Under the pieces are notes generated by a model. The model worked only from the letters and a program-made list of their open reading frames with translations, was not told where the DNA came from and did no database searches. Both the position numbers and the translations under genes were made by a program. From an uncultured Prevotellaceae bacterium (GTDB lineage: Bacteria; Bacteroidota; Bacteroidia; Bacteroidales; Bacteroidaceae), in the NCBI GenBank assembly GCA_946415705.1, contig CAMKTN010000005.1, forward strand, positions 1-64,000: DNA of 64,000 bases. The letters run 5' to 3'. Of the stretch, positions 1 through 12,697 are shown piece by piece (the first letter of the stretch is position 1; every line of letters begins with the position of its first letter).

Positions 1-297
1 AGCGATGCCGCAGGCGAACTCCGCTTCGAGCGCGCAGGCTTGAAGCTGAAGGCTGCTGGACAGCGCGTCACCTACTCCGGCGATAAGCATCTCGGGACAC
101 TCACTGCGCCTGTATTGCTGATGGTTGATGAAGGACAAAGCGAGAAAACAGAAAAGCGACTCATCAAAAACCATATATACATCTTCCATGATGGAAAAGT
201 ATATAACACCCAGGGCGCTGCCGTCAACACACCCGCAATAACAGGAGCCCCTCTCCCATCCATTAAGAAAACATCCTCTCCATCATCCAACGAATGA
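1..297 (+). CDS. C-terminal part of a secreted protein (5' end outside window)
   Basis: The frame is open from base 1 to the TGA at 295-297, giving the last 98 residues of a longer protein. No domain can be named. The segment KNHIYIFHDGKVYNTQGA resembles the short tail that closes many secreted Prevotella and Bacteroides proteins (an aromatic/IYI stretch, then 'NGK.VYN.QG'). I infer a cell-surface or secreted product. The in-frame TTG at 40 is not a believable start because the frame runs through it. The stop overlaps the next ATG (ATGA at 294-297), so the two genes are probably translated together. Confidence 0.6.
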   Translation, partial: SDAAGELRFERAGLKLKAAGQRVTYSGDKHLGTLTAPVLLMVDEGQSEKTEKRLIKNHIYIFHDGKVYNTQGAAVNTPAITGAPLPSIKKTSSPSSNE

Positions 298-827
298 TAG
301 TCACAATGAAGCATTCTTCTTTCTACACCCTGTCCATCTTCTGCCTCTCGCTGTGGGCGATGAGCTGTGGGAGCGACGATGAGCCACAGCCCACACAGCC
401 TGCCGCCACCATCCAGCAGGAGAACATCGTCGGCAATGCCGCCCAACCCCATTGGTCCCTGCCGGCAGATATTGACATGACGAGCTCCATGACTGCCGTC
501 GTCAGCGTTGATCTCCGACTCACCTATCCCCAGCAAGTGGCAGATTTCTGCAGCCAGACAGGCGATGACCAGATTGTGAACGAGGCCGACCGCCTCGCGG
601 CATTCTCTGGCGAGACGTGTGTCGGAGTAGCGCAATACACCGATGGACTGTTCTTTCTCTACGTGACACGTCCCCCTGTCTCACAACTCCTCACCCTTCA
701 CTATTACTCTGCCAAGCTGCATAATATCTTCGTGGCAGAGAACGTCTGCACCTTTGAGCCAGACGCCACCAAAGGCGCGGTCTCGGCACCGCTGACGCCC
801 GCCTTCCGCTTGAAGGATAACAACTGA
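294..827 (+). CDS. Small lipoprotein of unknown function
   Basis: This encodes 177 residues with a short hydrophobic leader and a lipobox-like WAMSC, so an outer-membrane lipoprotein is likely. The mature part contains 'AFSGETCVGVAQ...LFFLYVTRP...LTLHYYSAKLHNIF'. That resembles a beta-rich domain seen in many Bacteroidales surface proteins, with an 'AFVGDECRGVA' core, but I cannot name a function. The ATG at 294 overlaps the upstream stop. A second ATG at 306 (MKHSSFY) would give a cleaner signal peptide and is an alternative start. Confidence 0.65.
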   Translation: MIVTMKHSSFYTLSIFCLSLWAMSCGSDDEPQPTQPAATIQQENIVGNAAQPHWSLPADIDMTSSMTAVVSVDLRLTYPQQVADFCSQTGDDQIVNEADRLAAFSGETCVGVAQYTDGLFFLYVTRPPVSQLLTLHYYSAKLHNIFVAENVCTFEPDATKGAVSAPLTPAFRLKDNN

Positions 828-849
828 GTATAATGACAAGAAACAATTT

Positions 850-1323
850 ATGGCAAATCAACCAATAGCACAGGAAACTACTCCCTCTCCCCTCTTAGAA
901 AGAGAGGGGTCGGGGGTGAGGCTGGGGGGTGAGGCCCTCTGTGTCGATGCCGCCTGCTCCGGCAACCCCGGCCCTATGGAGTACCGCGGCATACACCTGC
1001 CGTCGGGCAAGCAGATCTTCCACTACGGCCCCGTGCACGGTACCAACAACATCGGGGAGTTCCTGGCTATCGTCCACGCCATGGCGCTGCTGAAGCAGCG
1101 TGGGCTCTCGATGCCAATCTATAGCGACAGCCGAACGGCCATCATCTGGGTCAACAAGCGCAAAGCGAAGACCACGCTGGCACCCACACCCGAGAACCAG
1201 CCGCTCCTGCAGCTCGTGGCACGCGCCGAGGCGTGGCTCCAGCAGAACGGCATCCCCTACCCCCTCCTAAAATGGGAAACCGAGCAATGGGGCGAAATCC
1301 CCGCCGACTTCGGCCGCAAATAA
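850..1323 (+). CDS. Ribonuclease H-like protein
   Basis: The 157-residue product has the RNase HI fold signature. D33 lies in 'LCVDAACSGNPG', E70 in 'NNIGEFLAIVHA', D93 in 'IYSDSRTAIIW' and D153 in the final 'PADFGRK'; together these form the expected D-E-D-D metal-binding set. It would cleave RNA in RNA-DNA hybrids in the cytoplasm. Residues about 11-29 are encoded by a family A palindromic element (881-935), so the N-terminus ahead of the first catalytic strand is repeat-derived. No viroplasmin-like N-terminal domain, frequent in Bacteroides RNase H, is present. The repeat may have replaced part of the original N-terminus, or the true start may lie further in. Confidence 0.8.
   Translation: MANQPIAQETTPSPLLEREGSGVRLGGEALCVDAACSGNPGPMEYRGIHLPSGKQIFHYGPVHGTNNIGEFLAIVHAMALLKQRGLSMPIYSDSRTAIIWVNKRKAKTTLAPTPENQPLLQLVARAEAWLQQNGIPYPLLKWETEQWGEIPADFGRK
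881..935 (+). repeat. Family A palindromic element, in-frame in the RNase H gene
   Basis: Pyrimidine arm CCCCTCT, short loop, complementary AGAGAGGGG arm, then the G-rich tail TCGGGGGTGAGGC. It is translated as 'TPSPLLEREGSGVRLGGEA'. The same hairpin and tail recur at least twelve more times in the window. Confidence 0.75.
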
Positions 1324-1369
1324 CCGCCACCACTCCCTCGGTTTCAACCGAGGGCAAACCCCAACCCCA

Positions 1370-3610
1370 ATGAACAAAAAACTAACCACCCTCCTCCTCA
1401 CCCTCGCTGCCTGCCTCACACTCAGCGCGCAGAACTACTTCACCGTCGTCATCTTCTCCGACCCCCATCTGGCCCTCACCGGCCACGACGGCACCAGCAT
1501 CGAGCAGATGCAGACCTATGTCAATAACATCTGCGGCATGGGGCGCCCGGGCGGCAAGCGCATCATCTTCCCCGCAGCGCCCGACTACGTACCCACAGCC
1601 GACCTTGTGATGTGCCTCGGCGATATGGACGGCGACAGCAAGGACGACCACAACGACTTCGAGACCGTCATGGGCGGCTTCGGCAACGCCGGCATCCCCT
1701 TCATCACGATGGCGGGTAACCACGACTACGTCCCCGACTACTGGACGGGCGACAACGGCGACGAGGGCCACACGGGTGGCGACAGCGGTGGCATCGCCGA
1801 CGACGCAACCACCAAGCACACCGTTGACCATTTCAAGGAATGGTCAGCACAGTTGGGCTGCGAGGATGTGTACACCTTCTCGGACGGTAGCGGCCATCGC
1901 CAGCCAGACTGCTTCACCTTCCGCTTCCGCGGCGTGCGCTTCTACTGCGGACAAACCTATTGGTTCCAGAAAGGCTATACAGTCAATAAGATTATGGGCT
2001 ATGTCACGGGCCTCGATAAGATGTATGCCCCCGATGCCCTCATCAACACCTTGGAGTCCTTCGCACGCGAGCATGCCAGCGAGCCCTCCATCTGGACACA
2101 GCACTACCCCTTCGTGGCTGGCAGCGACTGCGACCGCTGGTGGCTCGATCAAAGCGACGTAGGGCGCTATATCAAGACCACTGACTGGTCGGAGTATGGC
2201 ACCAACGACGACCTCGGCAAATGGACCGACGATGCCAATGCCCGTGCATTCGCCACAAAGAAAAAGGATAAGCTCGCCAGCATCATCAACCTCACCAAGA
2301 ACCCCATTCACTTCTCCGGCCACACCCACCGCTGGGCGTACAACGAGTACAACGGCGTACGCGACTACACCGTCTCTTCGACAGGCTACAGCGAGACACC
2401 CGGAGCCGCCTACGTGGTGCTTTGCCAGGAAGGCGTCGGCGCCATTCAGGTGCTGAAGACGCAGTTCAACACCAACACGCCGCATGTCGAGGGACAGCTG
2501 GGCTACCTCGAGAACGTCTTTCACAACCAGTTCCTCTGTGCCGGCAACGCCTGGGGCACGCAAGCCTCCCTCGGCGACGTAGCACTCCCCCTCTACTTTG
2601 AGCAACTGCCCAACGGCACCTACACCATCGACACAGGCATCAACAACGGCGGCGACAGCCACTATCTCGGATGGAGCGAACTGTACTGCGACCAGCCCGC
2701 CGTCGGTTGGACACTGGAGGAGACCAGCGTCGGCAGCGGCACCTATCTCCTCACCACCGACAACAAAAACTACCTCTATGGCGCCACGAAGAACAAAGGC
2801 CTCACCAAGAACGCCACTTCAACCGTGAAGACCAACCAGCACGCCCAATGGCGGCGCCTCACCCACGCTCAGATGCTGGAGCGCTTCGCCGCAGCCTCAC
2901 CCGCCAACCCCGTAGATGCCAGCTTCCTCATCGCCTGCCCCGACTTCGGGCGCAACGACACACGCTTTGGCGCTTGGGACGGCGGCCCCGTGCTGGGAGG
3001 CCCTGATGCCAGCTCGTCGGGCGCGAACCAGTGTGCAGAACGCTGGAACCTTAACTTCGACGTCCACCAAATCATCTCCGGCATCCCCAACGGCGTCTAT
3101 CGCCTCACCTGCCAAGGCTTCTATCGCGCTGGCGGCACAGGCACCACAGCCACCGACCGCAACGCCTACCTCTATGCCAACGACGTAGAGACCCCCCTCA
3201 TGAACATCCTCGACGGCGGCAAGCGCAGCGCCGCCAGCGGCTACACCACGAAAGCCGGCAACGTCTATGTCCCCAACACGATGACCGACGCCAGCACCGC
3301 CTTCACGGGCAACGGCTACACCGCTAACGAGCTCCTCGTCACCGTCACCGACAACCGCCTGCGCCTCGGCATCCGCAAGCGCACCCTCATCGGCAACGAC
3401 TGGACCATCTTCGACCGCTTCCGCCTCACCTACCTCGGCACCAAGGAAATCTACGATGGCATAGAGACTCACCCCCTACCCCTCTCTTTCAAAGAGGGGA
3501 GCTGGTACGACCTCTCCGGCCGCCAGATTCCTCAATCCTCAATCCGCAATCATCCATCCTCAATAAAGCACGGCATCTACATCCACAACGGCCGCAAAGT
3601 CGTCAGATAA
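1370..3610 (+). CDS. Secreted calcineurin-like metallophosphoesterase
   Basis: The 746-residue protein starts with a signal peptide ending 'LTLSAQ'. The metallophosphoesterase motifs are in order: 'FSDPHLA' (D-x-H), 'LGDMDGD' (GD-x-x-D), 'AGNHDY' (GNHD) and 'FSGHTHRWA' (GH-x-H). It should be a periplasmic or exported phosphoesterase with a dinuclear metal site; the substrate is unknown. The C-terminal half (about 400-700) looks like carbohydrate-binding or beta-sandwich modules. It ends in the surface-protein tail 'GIYIHNGRKVVR'. That tail is interrupted twice: by a family A element (3466-3502) and by an oligomer tract (about 3526-3560), both in-frame. The gene may be co-transcribed with the RNase H gene 46 bp upstream. 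Confidence 0.85.
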   Translation: MNKKLTTLLLTLAACLTLSAQNYFTVVIFSDPHLALTGHDGTSIEQMQTYVNNICGMGRPGGKRIIFPAAPDYVPTADLVMCLGDMDGDSKDDHNDFETVMGGFGNAGIPFITMAGNHDYVPDYWTGDNGDEGHTGGDSGGIADDATTKHTVDHFKEWSAQLGCEDVYTFSDGSGHRQPDCFTFRFRGVRFYCGQTYWFQKGYTVNKIMGYVTGLDKMYAPDALINTLESFAREHASEPSIWTQHYPFVAGSDCDRWWLDQSDVGRYIKTTDWSEYGTNDDLGKWTDDANARAFATKKKDKLASIINLTKNPIHFSGHTHRWAYNEYNGVRDYTVSSTGYSETPGAAYVVLCQEGVGAIQVLKTQFNTNTPHVEGQLGYLENVFHNQFLCAGNAWGTQASLGDVALPLYFEQLPNGTYTIDTGINNGGDSHYLGWSELYCDQPAVGWTLEETSVGSGTYLLTTDNKNYLYGATKNKGLTKNATSTVKTNQHAQWRRLTHAQMLERFAAASPANPVDASFLIACPDFGRNDTRFGAWDGGPVLGGPDASSSGANQCAERWNLNFDVHQIISGIPNGVYRLTCQGFYRAGGTGTTATDRNAYLYANDVETPLMNILDGGKRSAASGYTTKAGNVYVPNTMTDASTAFTGNGYTANELLVTVTDNRLRLGIRKRTLIGNDWTIFDRFRLTYLGTKEIYDGIETHPLPLSFKEGSWYDLSGRQIPQSSIRNHPSSIKHGIYIHNGRKVVR
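3466..3502 (+). repeat. Family A element, in-frame in the metallophosphoesterase tail
   Basis: Reverse orientation: GACTCACCCCC, TACCCCTCTC, short loop, GAGGGGAGC. Translated as 'THPLPLSFKEGS', directly before the 'WYDLSGRQ' part of the C-terminal tail. Confidence 0.7.
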
Positions 3611-3628
3611 ACGCACCACACTCCGAAA

Positions 3629-3848
3629 CCCTTAGGACATTCTCCCAAAACCATCAGGGCTTCAGCGCAAAACCATCAGGACTTCAGCGCAAAACCCTTA
3701 AGGCTTTTTCTCATAACCCTTAGGTCTTCAGAATGAAAGAGCATGGTCTTCCGTCTTTTGTCACTGGTGGCAAAACCATCTGCCACGCGTGACAAAAGCA
3801 TTGGCCATCAGTGACAAATTGTTTTTCTCACGTGAGAAAAACAAAAAG
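3629..3848. repeat. Array of ten 22-bp units in the 3611-4058 intergenic gap
   Basis: Unit starts fall at 3629, 3651, 3673, 3695, 3717, 3739, 3761, 3783, 3805 and 3827, an exact 22-bp period. Each unit has a 9-12-nt head, often palindromic (CCCTTAAGG, CCACGCGTG, CTCACGTGAG), and an A-rich tail. Units at 3651 and 3673 are nearly identical; others have diverged. The gap carries no gene, and 22 is not a multiple of three, so this is not coding repetition. Two or three further units follow at 3999-4064, where 4021-4036 is the perfect palindrome ACCCTCTATAGAGGGT. Confidence 0.75.
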
Positions 3849-3897
3849 GTCGCGTCCTTCTATTCACACGTTCATCTAAAGAAAAAAGTTTTGCGCT

Positions 3898-3966
3898 AAA
3901 CACTACGAACATTACGCAACCCGCCATCCTTCTCTCCTTCTCATCTGCGTAGTGTTCGTAGTGTTT
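3898..3966. repeat. Inverted repeat with 21-bp arms
   Basis: The left arm (3898-3918) begins AAACACTACGAACA. The right arm (3946-3966) begins TGCGTAGTGTTCG. They pair at 20 of 21 positions around a 27-nt loop. It lies between the 22-bp array and the end of the efflux operon. It could be a terminator-like hairpin for the minus-strand efflux operon, but it has no clear T-run. Confidence 0.65.
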
Positions 3967-4058
3967 TCAACAAAAGTTATTCCCATCCCTACACGCAAGA
4001 CACTACTACTCCCTCGCCTGACCCTCTATAGAGGGTACGCGCAGACACTATAGAGGGT

Positions 4059-5669
4059 CTATCTGTTTCGCACATGGCGGCTGAGGTATTCGATGCCATA
4101 AACTGCCCAAAGGGGTACTTTGCGAACATTGGTGCGTACGGCGGGGATGTCGAGGAGGAAGAAGACGGCAGCCATCAGGCCGCTGATCCAGATGATGATG
4201 CCATAGACTTGTTTGATGGCTACGTTCATCATGCTCTGCACATAAGTTGCCATGAGTGCTCCGAAGTCCAGCTGCGAGGGATTGATGTGTGTGAGGGTCA
4301 GCTGCTGGGAATAGCGTACGATGTCGTCGTTCATGAAATGTGAGAATAGGGTTGTATAGATGCCATAGCCTGCTGCTCCGGCGAGATACATGTGGAAGAT
4401 GTTGAAGACGAAAAGGCCCATGAAGAACTGTTCGAGATCGTGGAGCGATTCATCGAGAGCCCACATCAGCGTGGCGGCAAGGATGGCGTAGGCGGCTCCG
4501 CGGCAGACGATGGGCAGGCGGAACTGCTCTATGTTCACCTGCATATCAAGTGTGAAATACATCTGCAGGGCATACGCGAGGATGAAGGCAAAGCCGATGG
4601 CGAAGAGTTTCCAGACTTTCCATTTCAGCACCTTCAGCCATAGGAGGTCGATGGCTACGCCCACATAGACACCGGGCAGGGCCCAGAGAAAGAGCTCCTC
4701 CTTGGTGTGTTCCTCCAGCCGAAGCACTTCGGCACAGAGTATCTCCTCCATGGTGTGCTCTGCACCCAGCAGGAACTCCGACACGGTCACGACAATCATG
4801 ATAGGGATGACATTGCGAGCACGGAAGATGCGGAGATCAACGTATGGATAACGTACGCGTAACAGGCGATGCACCACCACACCCGTGAGGAAGATGGCCA
4901 CGCCCACGAGGATGCGCAGCGGGCGGCTGTCCATCCACATCAGGTAGTCGCCATAGACCATGATATACGACAACACAAGCATCAATAGGCTGATGAGTAA
5001 GCCACTGCCTATATCGATGCCCTTGAGGCTCAGGCGCTGGGGCATAGGGCAGAAGGGACGGCAGAGGAAGAGCTGCACAGCCACGACAAGGCACATCGTA
5101 CCTACGATGAACACATGCATCATCTGCCACGAGAAGTGGTAGCCGAACCATGCAGCGAGAAAGGCGCTGCCCTCGATGGCTGAAAGCAGGACAATATGGA
5201 GCACGGGGAAGAAGACGGCAAAGTCACGCCTCGGAGTGATCCACAGCTGGATATTGCTCATGTGCTCAAAGGTGCCCTGGAGTTTGGCCATGCCCTCGAT
5301 GAAACACACGACCATGAGCAGGGGAATGAAGGTGGAGTGGATGGTGATGAGGTTGCACACGGCAATGACGATGGCTGATCCTATGAGCAGCTGCTGATTG
5401 GTGAAGCGGAACTTCATGCGGAAGAGCATGGGGAAATAGATGGCCATGCCCGCGAGGTTGGCATAAAGCAGCATCAGAAGGTCTTCGAGCATGAAGTTGG
5501 TGGTGCCTTGTATGTCGGCTAAAGCGCCAAGATACATACCGCCGGAGAACTGGATGCACATCACACACACCACGTATATCCACGGCTGGATGCGCTTTGG
5601 CACCCAGTCGCGGAACATGGGCATACAGAAACCCATGCCCGCAGGAGGGGGAGGAGGAAGGGGCAGCAT
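4059..5669 (-). CDS. MFS-type drug efflux transporter (EmrB-like, 14-helix class)
   Basis: This encodes 536 very hydrophobic residues with about 14 predicted membrane helices, the usual size for DHA2/EmrB-type transporters. It is the last gene of a minus-strand operon behind a HlyD-type adaptor and a TolC-type outer-membrane protein. I infer it is the inner-membrane pump of a tripartite exporter; the substrate cannot be read. The N-terminus contains a proline run ('LPLPPPPPAG') before 'MFRDWVPKRIQPW', so the true start may be the internal Met of 'MGFCMP' or 'MFRDW'. The stop overlaps a unit of the 22-bp repeat array. Confidence 0.8.
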   Translation of the reverse strand: MLPLPPPPPAGMGFCMPMFRDWVPKRIQPWIYVVCVMCIQFSGGMYLGALADIQGTTNFMLEDLLMLLYANLAGMAIYFPMLFRMKFRFTNQQLLIGSAIVIAVCNLITIHSTFIPLLMVVCFIEGMAKLQGTFEHMSNIQLWITPRRDFAVFFPVLHIVLLSAIEGSAFLAAWFGYHFSWQMMHVFIVGTMCLVVAVQLFLCRPFCPMPQRLSLKGIDIGSGLLISLLMLVLSYIMVYGDYLMWMDSRPLRILVGVAIFLTGVVVHRLLRVRYPYVDLRIFRARNVIPIMIVVTVSEFLLGAEHTMEEILCAEVLRLEEHTKEELFLWALPGVYVGVAIDLLWLKVLKWKVWKLFAIGFAFILAYALQMYFTLDMQVNIEQFRLPIVCRGAAYAILAATLMWALDESLHDLEQFFMGLFVFNIFHMYLAGAAGYGIYTTLFSHFMNDDIVRYSQQLTLTHINPSQLDFGALMATYVQSMMNVAIKQVYGIIIWISGLMAAVFFLLDIPAVRTNVRKVPLWAVYGIEYLSRHVRNR

Positions 5670-5677
5670 AGGTCTTT

Positions 5678-6697
5678 TTAGTATTTTACCTCACATTCCA
5701 TGTTATATCCTGCACGCAGTTTGGCCAGATCTTCGGGTTTGTTGTCCTCGAGCCTAATACGTACGGTGACACGCTGCTCCACCTTTACGAAGTTGCCAGT
5801 GGCATTGTCTATCGGGATGAGCGAGAAGGCGCTGCCGGTGGCATCGCTCAGACGCTCCACCCGACCCTTATACTCAACACCCGGGACAGCATCGGCTGTC
5901 ATGCTCACCTCGCTGCCCTCGTGGATGTTCGGCATTTGGCTCTCCTTGTAGTTAGCTTCTACCCAAAGGCTGCTCTCATCTACAATATTCACCATCGTCT
6001 GACCCGGTCCTACGAGCATTCCCTCCTGGATATCCTTAGTGCCCACCACACCGTCGCAGGTGGCAATGATGTAGCAATACGAGAGATTGAGACGGGCGAG
6101 ATCAACGGCGGCACGGGCCAACTCGAGGGATTGTTGGGCTGCCGAGAGATGGTAGCCCTGCTCGGCCTTGACAGCCGTCTGTGTGGTGCGCGAACGGGCT
6201 ACCTGCTCGTAGCGGGCCTTGGCAGCGAGATAAGCGGTATGCACATTGTCATATTGCTGACGCGTGACGGCATCCTGCTTCAGGAGGGCCTCGAAACGGG
6301 CGTCCTCGCGCTGGGCATTCTCCATATTCACGCGCGCCTCTTCGATGCCGGCTTCGGTAACGTGCATTCCGGCTTCGGTCGTGGCAATGCTGCTGCCGGT
6401 GGCTTTCGTGCCCTCCATGGCACGGGCAAGGTCGGCCTCAGCCTGAGCAAGGCGCAGGCGGAACTCTGCATCTTCGATGACGACGAGGGTGTCGCCCTTC
6501 CTGACGTGCTGGAATTCCTCGAAGCGCACTTCCTTGATGAAGCCCTGAACGCGCGTGTTCTGTGGCGTGATGTGCTGACACACACGGGCGTTATCCGTGA
6601 ACTCCACATTGCCGAAGTGCCAGAAATTCATAACAACGATGGTGGCACCAATGATGAGCAAGATGATGACGACGGTATTGTAAATGTACTTTTTCAT
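5678..6697 (-). CDS. HlyD/EmrA-family membrane-fusion adaptor
   Basis: The 339-residue product has one N-terminal membrane helix (about 7-25). A lipoyl-like half follows ('TRVQGFIKEVRFEEFQHVRKGDTL'), then a long alpha-helical hairpin rich in A, E and R (about 80-200). The second lipoyl half and beta-barrel contain 'GVVGTKDIQEGMLVGPGQ'. This is the standard periplasmic adaptor of tripartite exporters, linking the MFS pump encoded 8 bp downstream to the TolC-like channel encoded upstream. Its start overlaps the tolC-like stop by 4 bp (ATGA). Confidence 0.9.
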   Translation of the reverse strand: MKKYIYNTVVIILLIIGATIVVMNFWHFGNVEFTDNARVCQHITPQNTRVQGFIKEVRFEEFQHVRKGDTLVVIEDAEFRLRLAQAEADLARAMEGTKATGSSIATTEAGMHVTEAGIEEARVNMENAQREDARFEALLKQDAVTRQQYDNVHTAYLAAKARYEQVARSRTTQTAVKAEQGYHLSAAQQSLELARAAVDLARLNLSYCYIIATCDGVVGTKDIQEGMLVGPGQTMVNIVDESSLWVEANYKESQMPNIHEGSEVSMTADAVPGVEYKGRVERLSDATGSAFSLIPIDNATGNFVKVEQRVTVRIRLEDNKPEDLAKLRAGYNMECEVKY

Positions 6698-8091
6698 AAC
6701 GAACTGGTATCGAATTTTAGTTTGTAATAATTGTAGATAAGGTTGATCTGCGCGTTGACAAGGTGCATGTCAGCAGAGAGCTTCATATTGCTGGCATCGA
6801 GCATGTCGGTGAGCAGCGCAAGGCCGTTGTTGTAGCGGTTCTGCGTCACATCGTAGTGCTGTGTGGCCAGTTCCACCTGCTTGCGCTGCGTCTCTACCTC
6901 CACGTAGGATGTCCGCCAATTGGTGTAATCAGCCTGAACGGCCTGATTGATGCCTTCCCGGGCAAGGGCCACCTTTTCGATGCTCTGGCGGGCATTGAGA
7001 TGTGCCCTACGCACATCGTGGTTCCCGCGCCAGAGACTGCCAAGGTCATACTTGATGCCTATGCCAATGAACCAGGCATTGATATTGGCGTTGACAGGGA
7101 TGAGGTCGTTGACATAGGGGCCTCCCAGATGGTCTTCGGCTATCAGCGCTACGCTCGGCAGCTGCTTAGCGCGCACGGCTTTCACCTCTGCCTCGCTGAT
7201 TTCCGAAGCAAGCCGCGCCTGCTGGATGGCGATGTTCTGGCTGGAGGCTATGTTCTGCCACTGCTGATGCTCCATACCATCTACGACCGAAAGTGACTGC
7301 GCCGGCACAATCTCCGTAGCTTCAGGCAGATGCAGCAATGTGACAATCCGATGGTTCATGATGCTCATGGCGTCGCGAAGCTGTATCTCGCTGAGACGAA
7401 GGCTCTGGAGTTGCACCTCATAGCGCGTGATGTCGGTCTTGAGCATCATACCTTGCTCCTGACGGGCACGCATGGTGGTGAGCAGCTGTTCCGTGAGTTC
7501 GATGTTCCCGGCCACCACTTCACGCTCGTTGCTGAGTTTACAGAGTTCCAGGTAATGCCCCACTATCAGGAAACGTATCTCCTGCCGATTCTTCTCCACA
7601 TCCAACAGCGCCATCTGCTCGCCCAGCTCTGCCATGCGGATACCCGCCTTTATGCCGCCACCGGCATAGATCACCTGCGACACCTGTGCCACAAAGTCAT
7701 TGCCCCAATGCGGCGTAGGTTGTGGGCCATTCTGCACCTGTCCCACCCCGATGGCGTATGGCACTGTCGTCTGGCCGCTGCTGCTGAAACCACGGCTCAG
7801 CACAGAGGCCGTGCCAATGTAGCTCCCGCTGAGGCTAAGGTTGACATCTGGCAACATATTGCTTTTGGCGGCTTTCAGCGCCTCGCCCGATGACGCTGCG
7901 CCCGTCATGCTGATGCGCAACTGCTGGCTGTTGCGGTCGGCAATGGCAAAAAGGGAGTCGAGTGTCATCGGACATCCCGGAGGAGCGGCGCCGGCCTGTG
8001 CCGCCTCGGGTGATGGGCCAGCTGTCTGTCCCCAACTGTTGAGGACAAGAGGCAGGCTTAGCAGAAGTAATGAAAATCTTTGCTTTGTCAT
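6694..8091 (-). CDS. TolC-family outer-membrane efflux protein
   Basis: The 465-residue product has a signal peptide ('RFSLLLLSLPLVLNSWGQ') and two homologous halves of long amphipathic helices, as in OEP/TolC proteins. Examples are 'MTLDSLFAIADRNSQQLRIS' at the start and 'LDASNMKLSADMHLVNAQIN' near the end. It is the first gene of the efflux operon and would form the outer-membrane channel. Its leader (8092-8268) contains a 17-bp perfect hairpin that may control expression. Confidence 0.9.
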   Translation of the reverse strand: MTKQRFSLLLLSLPLVLNSWGQTAGPSPEAAQAGAAPPGCPMTLDSLFAIADRNSQQLRISMTGAASSGEALKAAKSNMLPDVNLSLSGSYIGTASVLSRGFSSSGQTTVPYAIGVGQVQNGPQPTPHWGNDFVAQVSQVIYAGGGIKAGIRMAELGEQMALLDVEKNRQEIRFLIVGHYLELCKLSNEREVVAGNIELTEQLLTTMRARQEQGMMLKTDITRYEVQLQSLRLSEIQLRDAMSIMNHRIVTLLHLPEATEIVPAQSLSVVDGMEHQQWQNIASSQNIAIQQARLASEISEAEVKAVRAKQLPSVALIAEDHLGGPYVNDLIPVNANINAWFIGIGIKYDLGSLWRGNHDVRRAHLNARQSIEKVALAREGINQAVQADYTNWRTSYVEVETQRKQVELATQHYDVTQNRYNNGLALLTDMLDASNMKLSADMHLVNAQINLIYNYYKLKFDTSSL

Positions 8092-8132
8092 TTTCTTGTT
8101 TATTGTTTTTTATAGGTTGTATCACACACGCG

Positions 8133-8193
8133 AAAACGACGGCAGCCGAGTTGCATCCTCTGGTGAGGAACACAAGTCGGCTGCCGTCGTTTT
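8133..8193 (-). promoter_or_regulatory. Perfect 17-bp hairpin in the efflux operon leader (possible attenuator)
   Basis: Arms at 8133-8149 and 8177-8193 (AAAACGACGGCAGCCGA and its exact complement) enclose a 27-nt loop. On the minus strand the right arm ends in TTTT, so a terminator or attenuator is possible. It lies between the putative promoter and the tolC-like ATG, 42 bp from the start. Confidence 0.6.
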
Positions 8194-8268
8194 ATCGGAT
8201 CTGAGTCCTTCGTCTCAACGGTTGACGCAAACTTTTATTTTTTACGCCGGACGTTCGTTTTGCGTGTG

Positions 8269-8276
8269 CAAAGTTA
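8269..8276 (-). promoter_or_regulatory. Promoter -7 element (TAACTTTG) for the efflux operon
   Basis: Matches the Bacteroidetes TAnnTTTG -7 consensus. No convincing -33 box was found at the normal distance. It predicts a leader of about 175 nt that includes the 17-bp hairpin. Confidence 0.45.
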
Positions 8277-8350
8277 CAACTTATTTTTCAAAACGAAGAG
8301 CGAAAAGCATTATTTTTTGTTGTTGACTTCATGTTTTTTACATCTTTGTC

Positions 8351-12681
<4,331 letters not shown>

Positions 12682-12697
12682 TCATTTTTCTGCTTTT

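Noticed and set aside
3822-3843. GTTTTTCTCACGTGAGAAAAAC as a third parS site
   Set aside because: It is a 22-bp perfect palindrome with a central CACGTG, but the flanks (TTCTCACGTGAGAA) do not match the parS core GTTNCACGTGNAAC. It is better explained as part of the 22-bp array.
4059-5669. Proline-rich N-terminus of the MFS pump as a repeat-derived insertion
   Set aside because: The stretch 'LPLPPPPPAG' is low-complexity, but the DNA shows no hairpin or family A tail. A wrong start choice is a simpler explanation.
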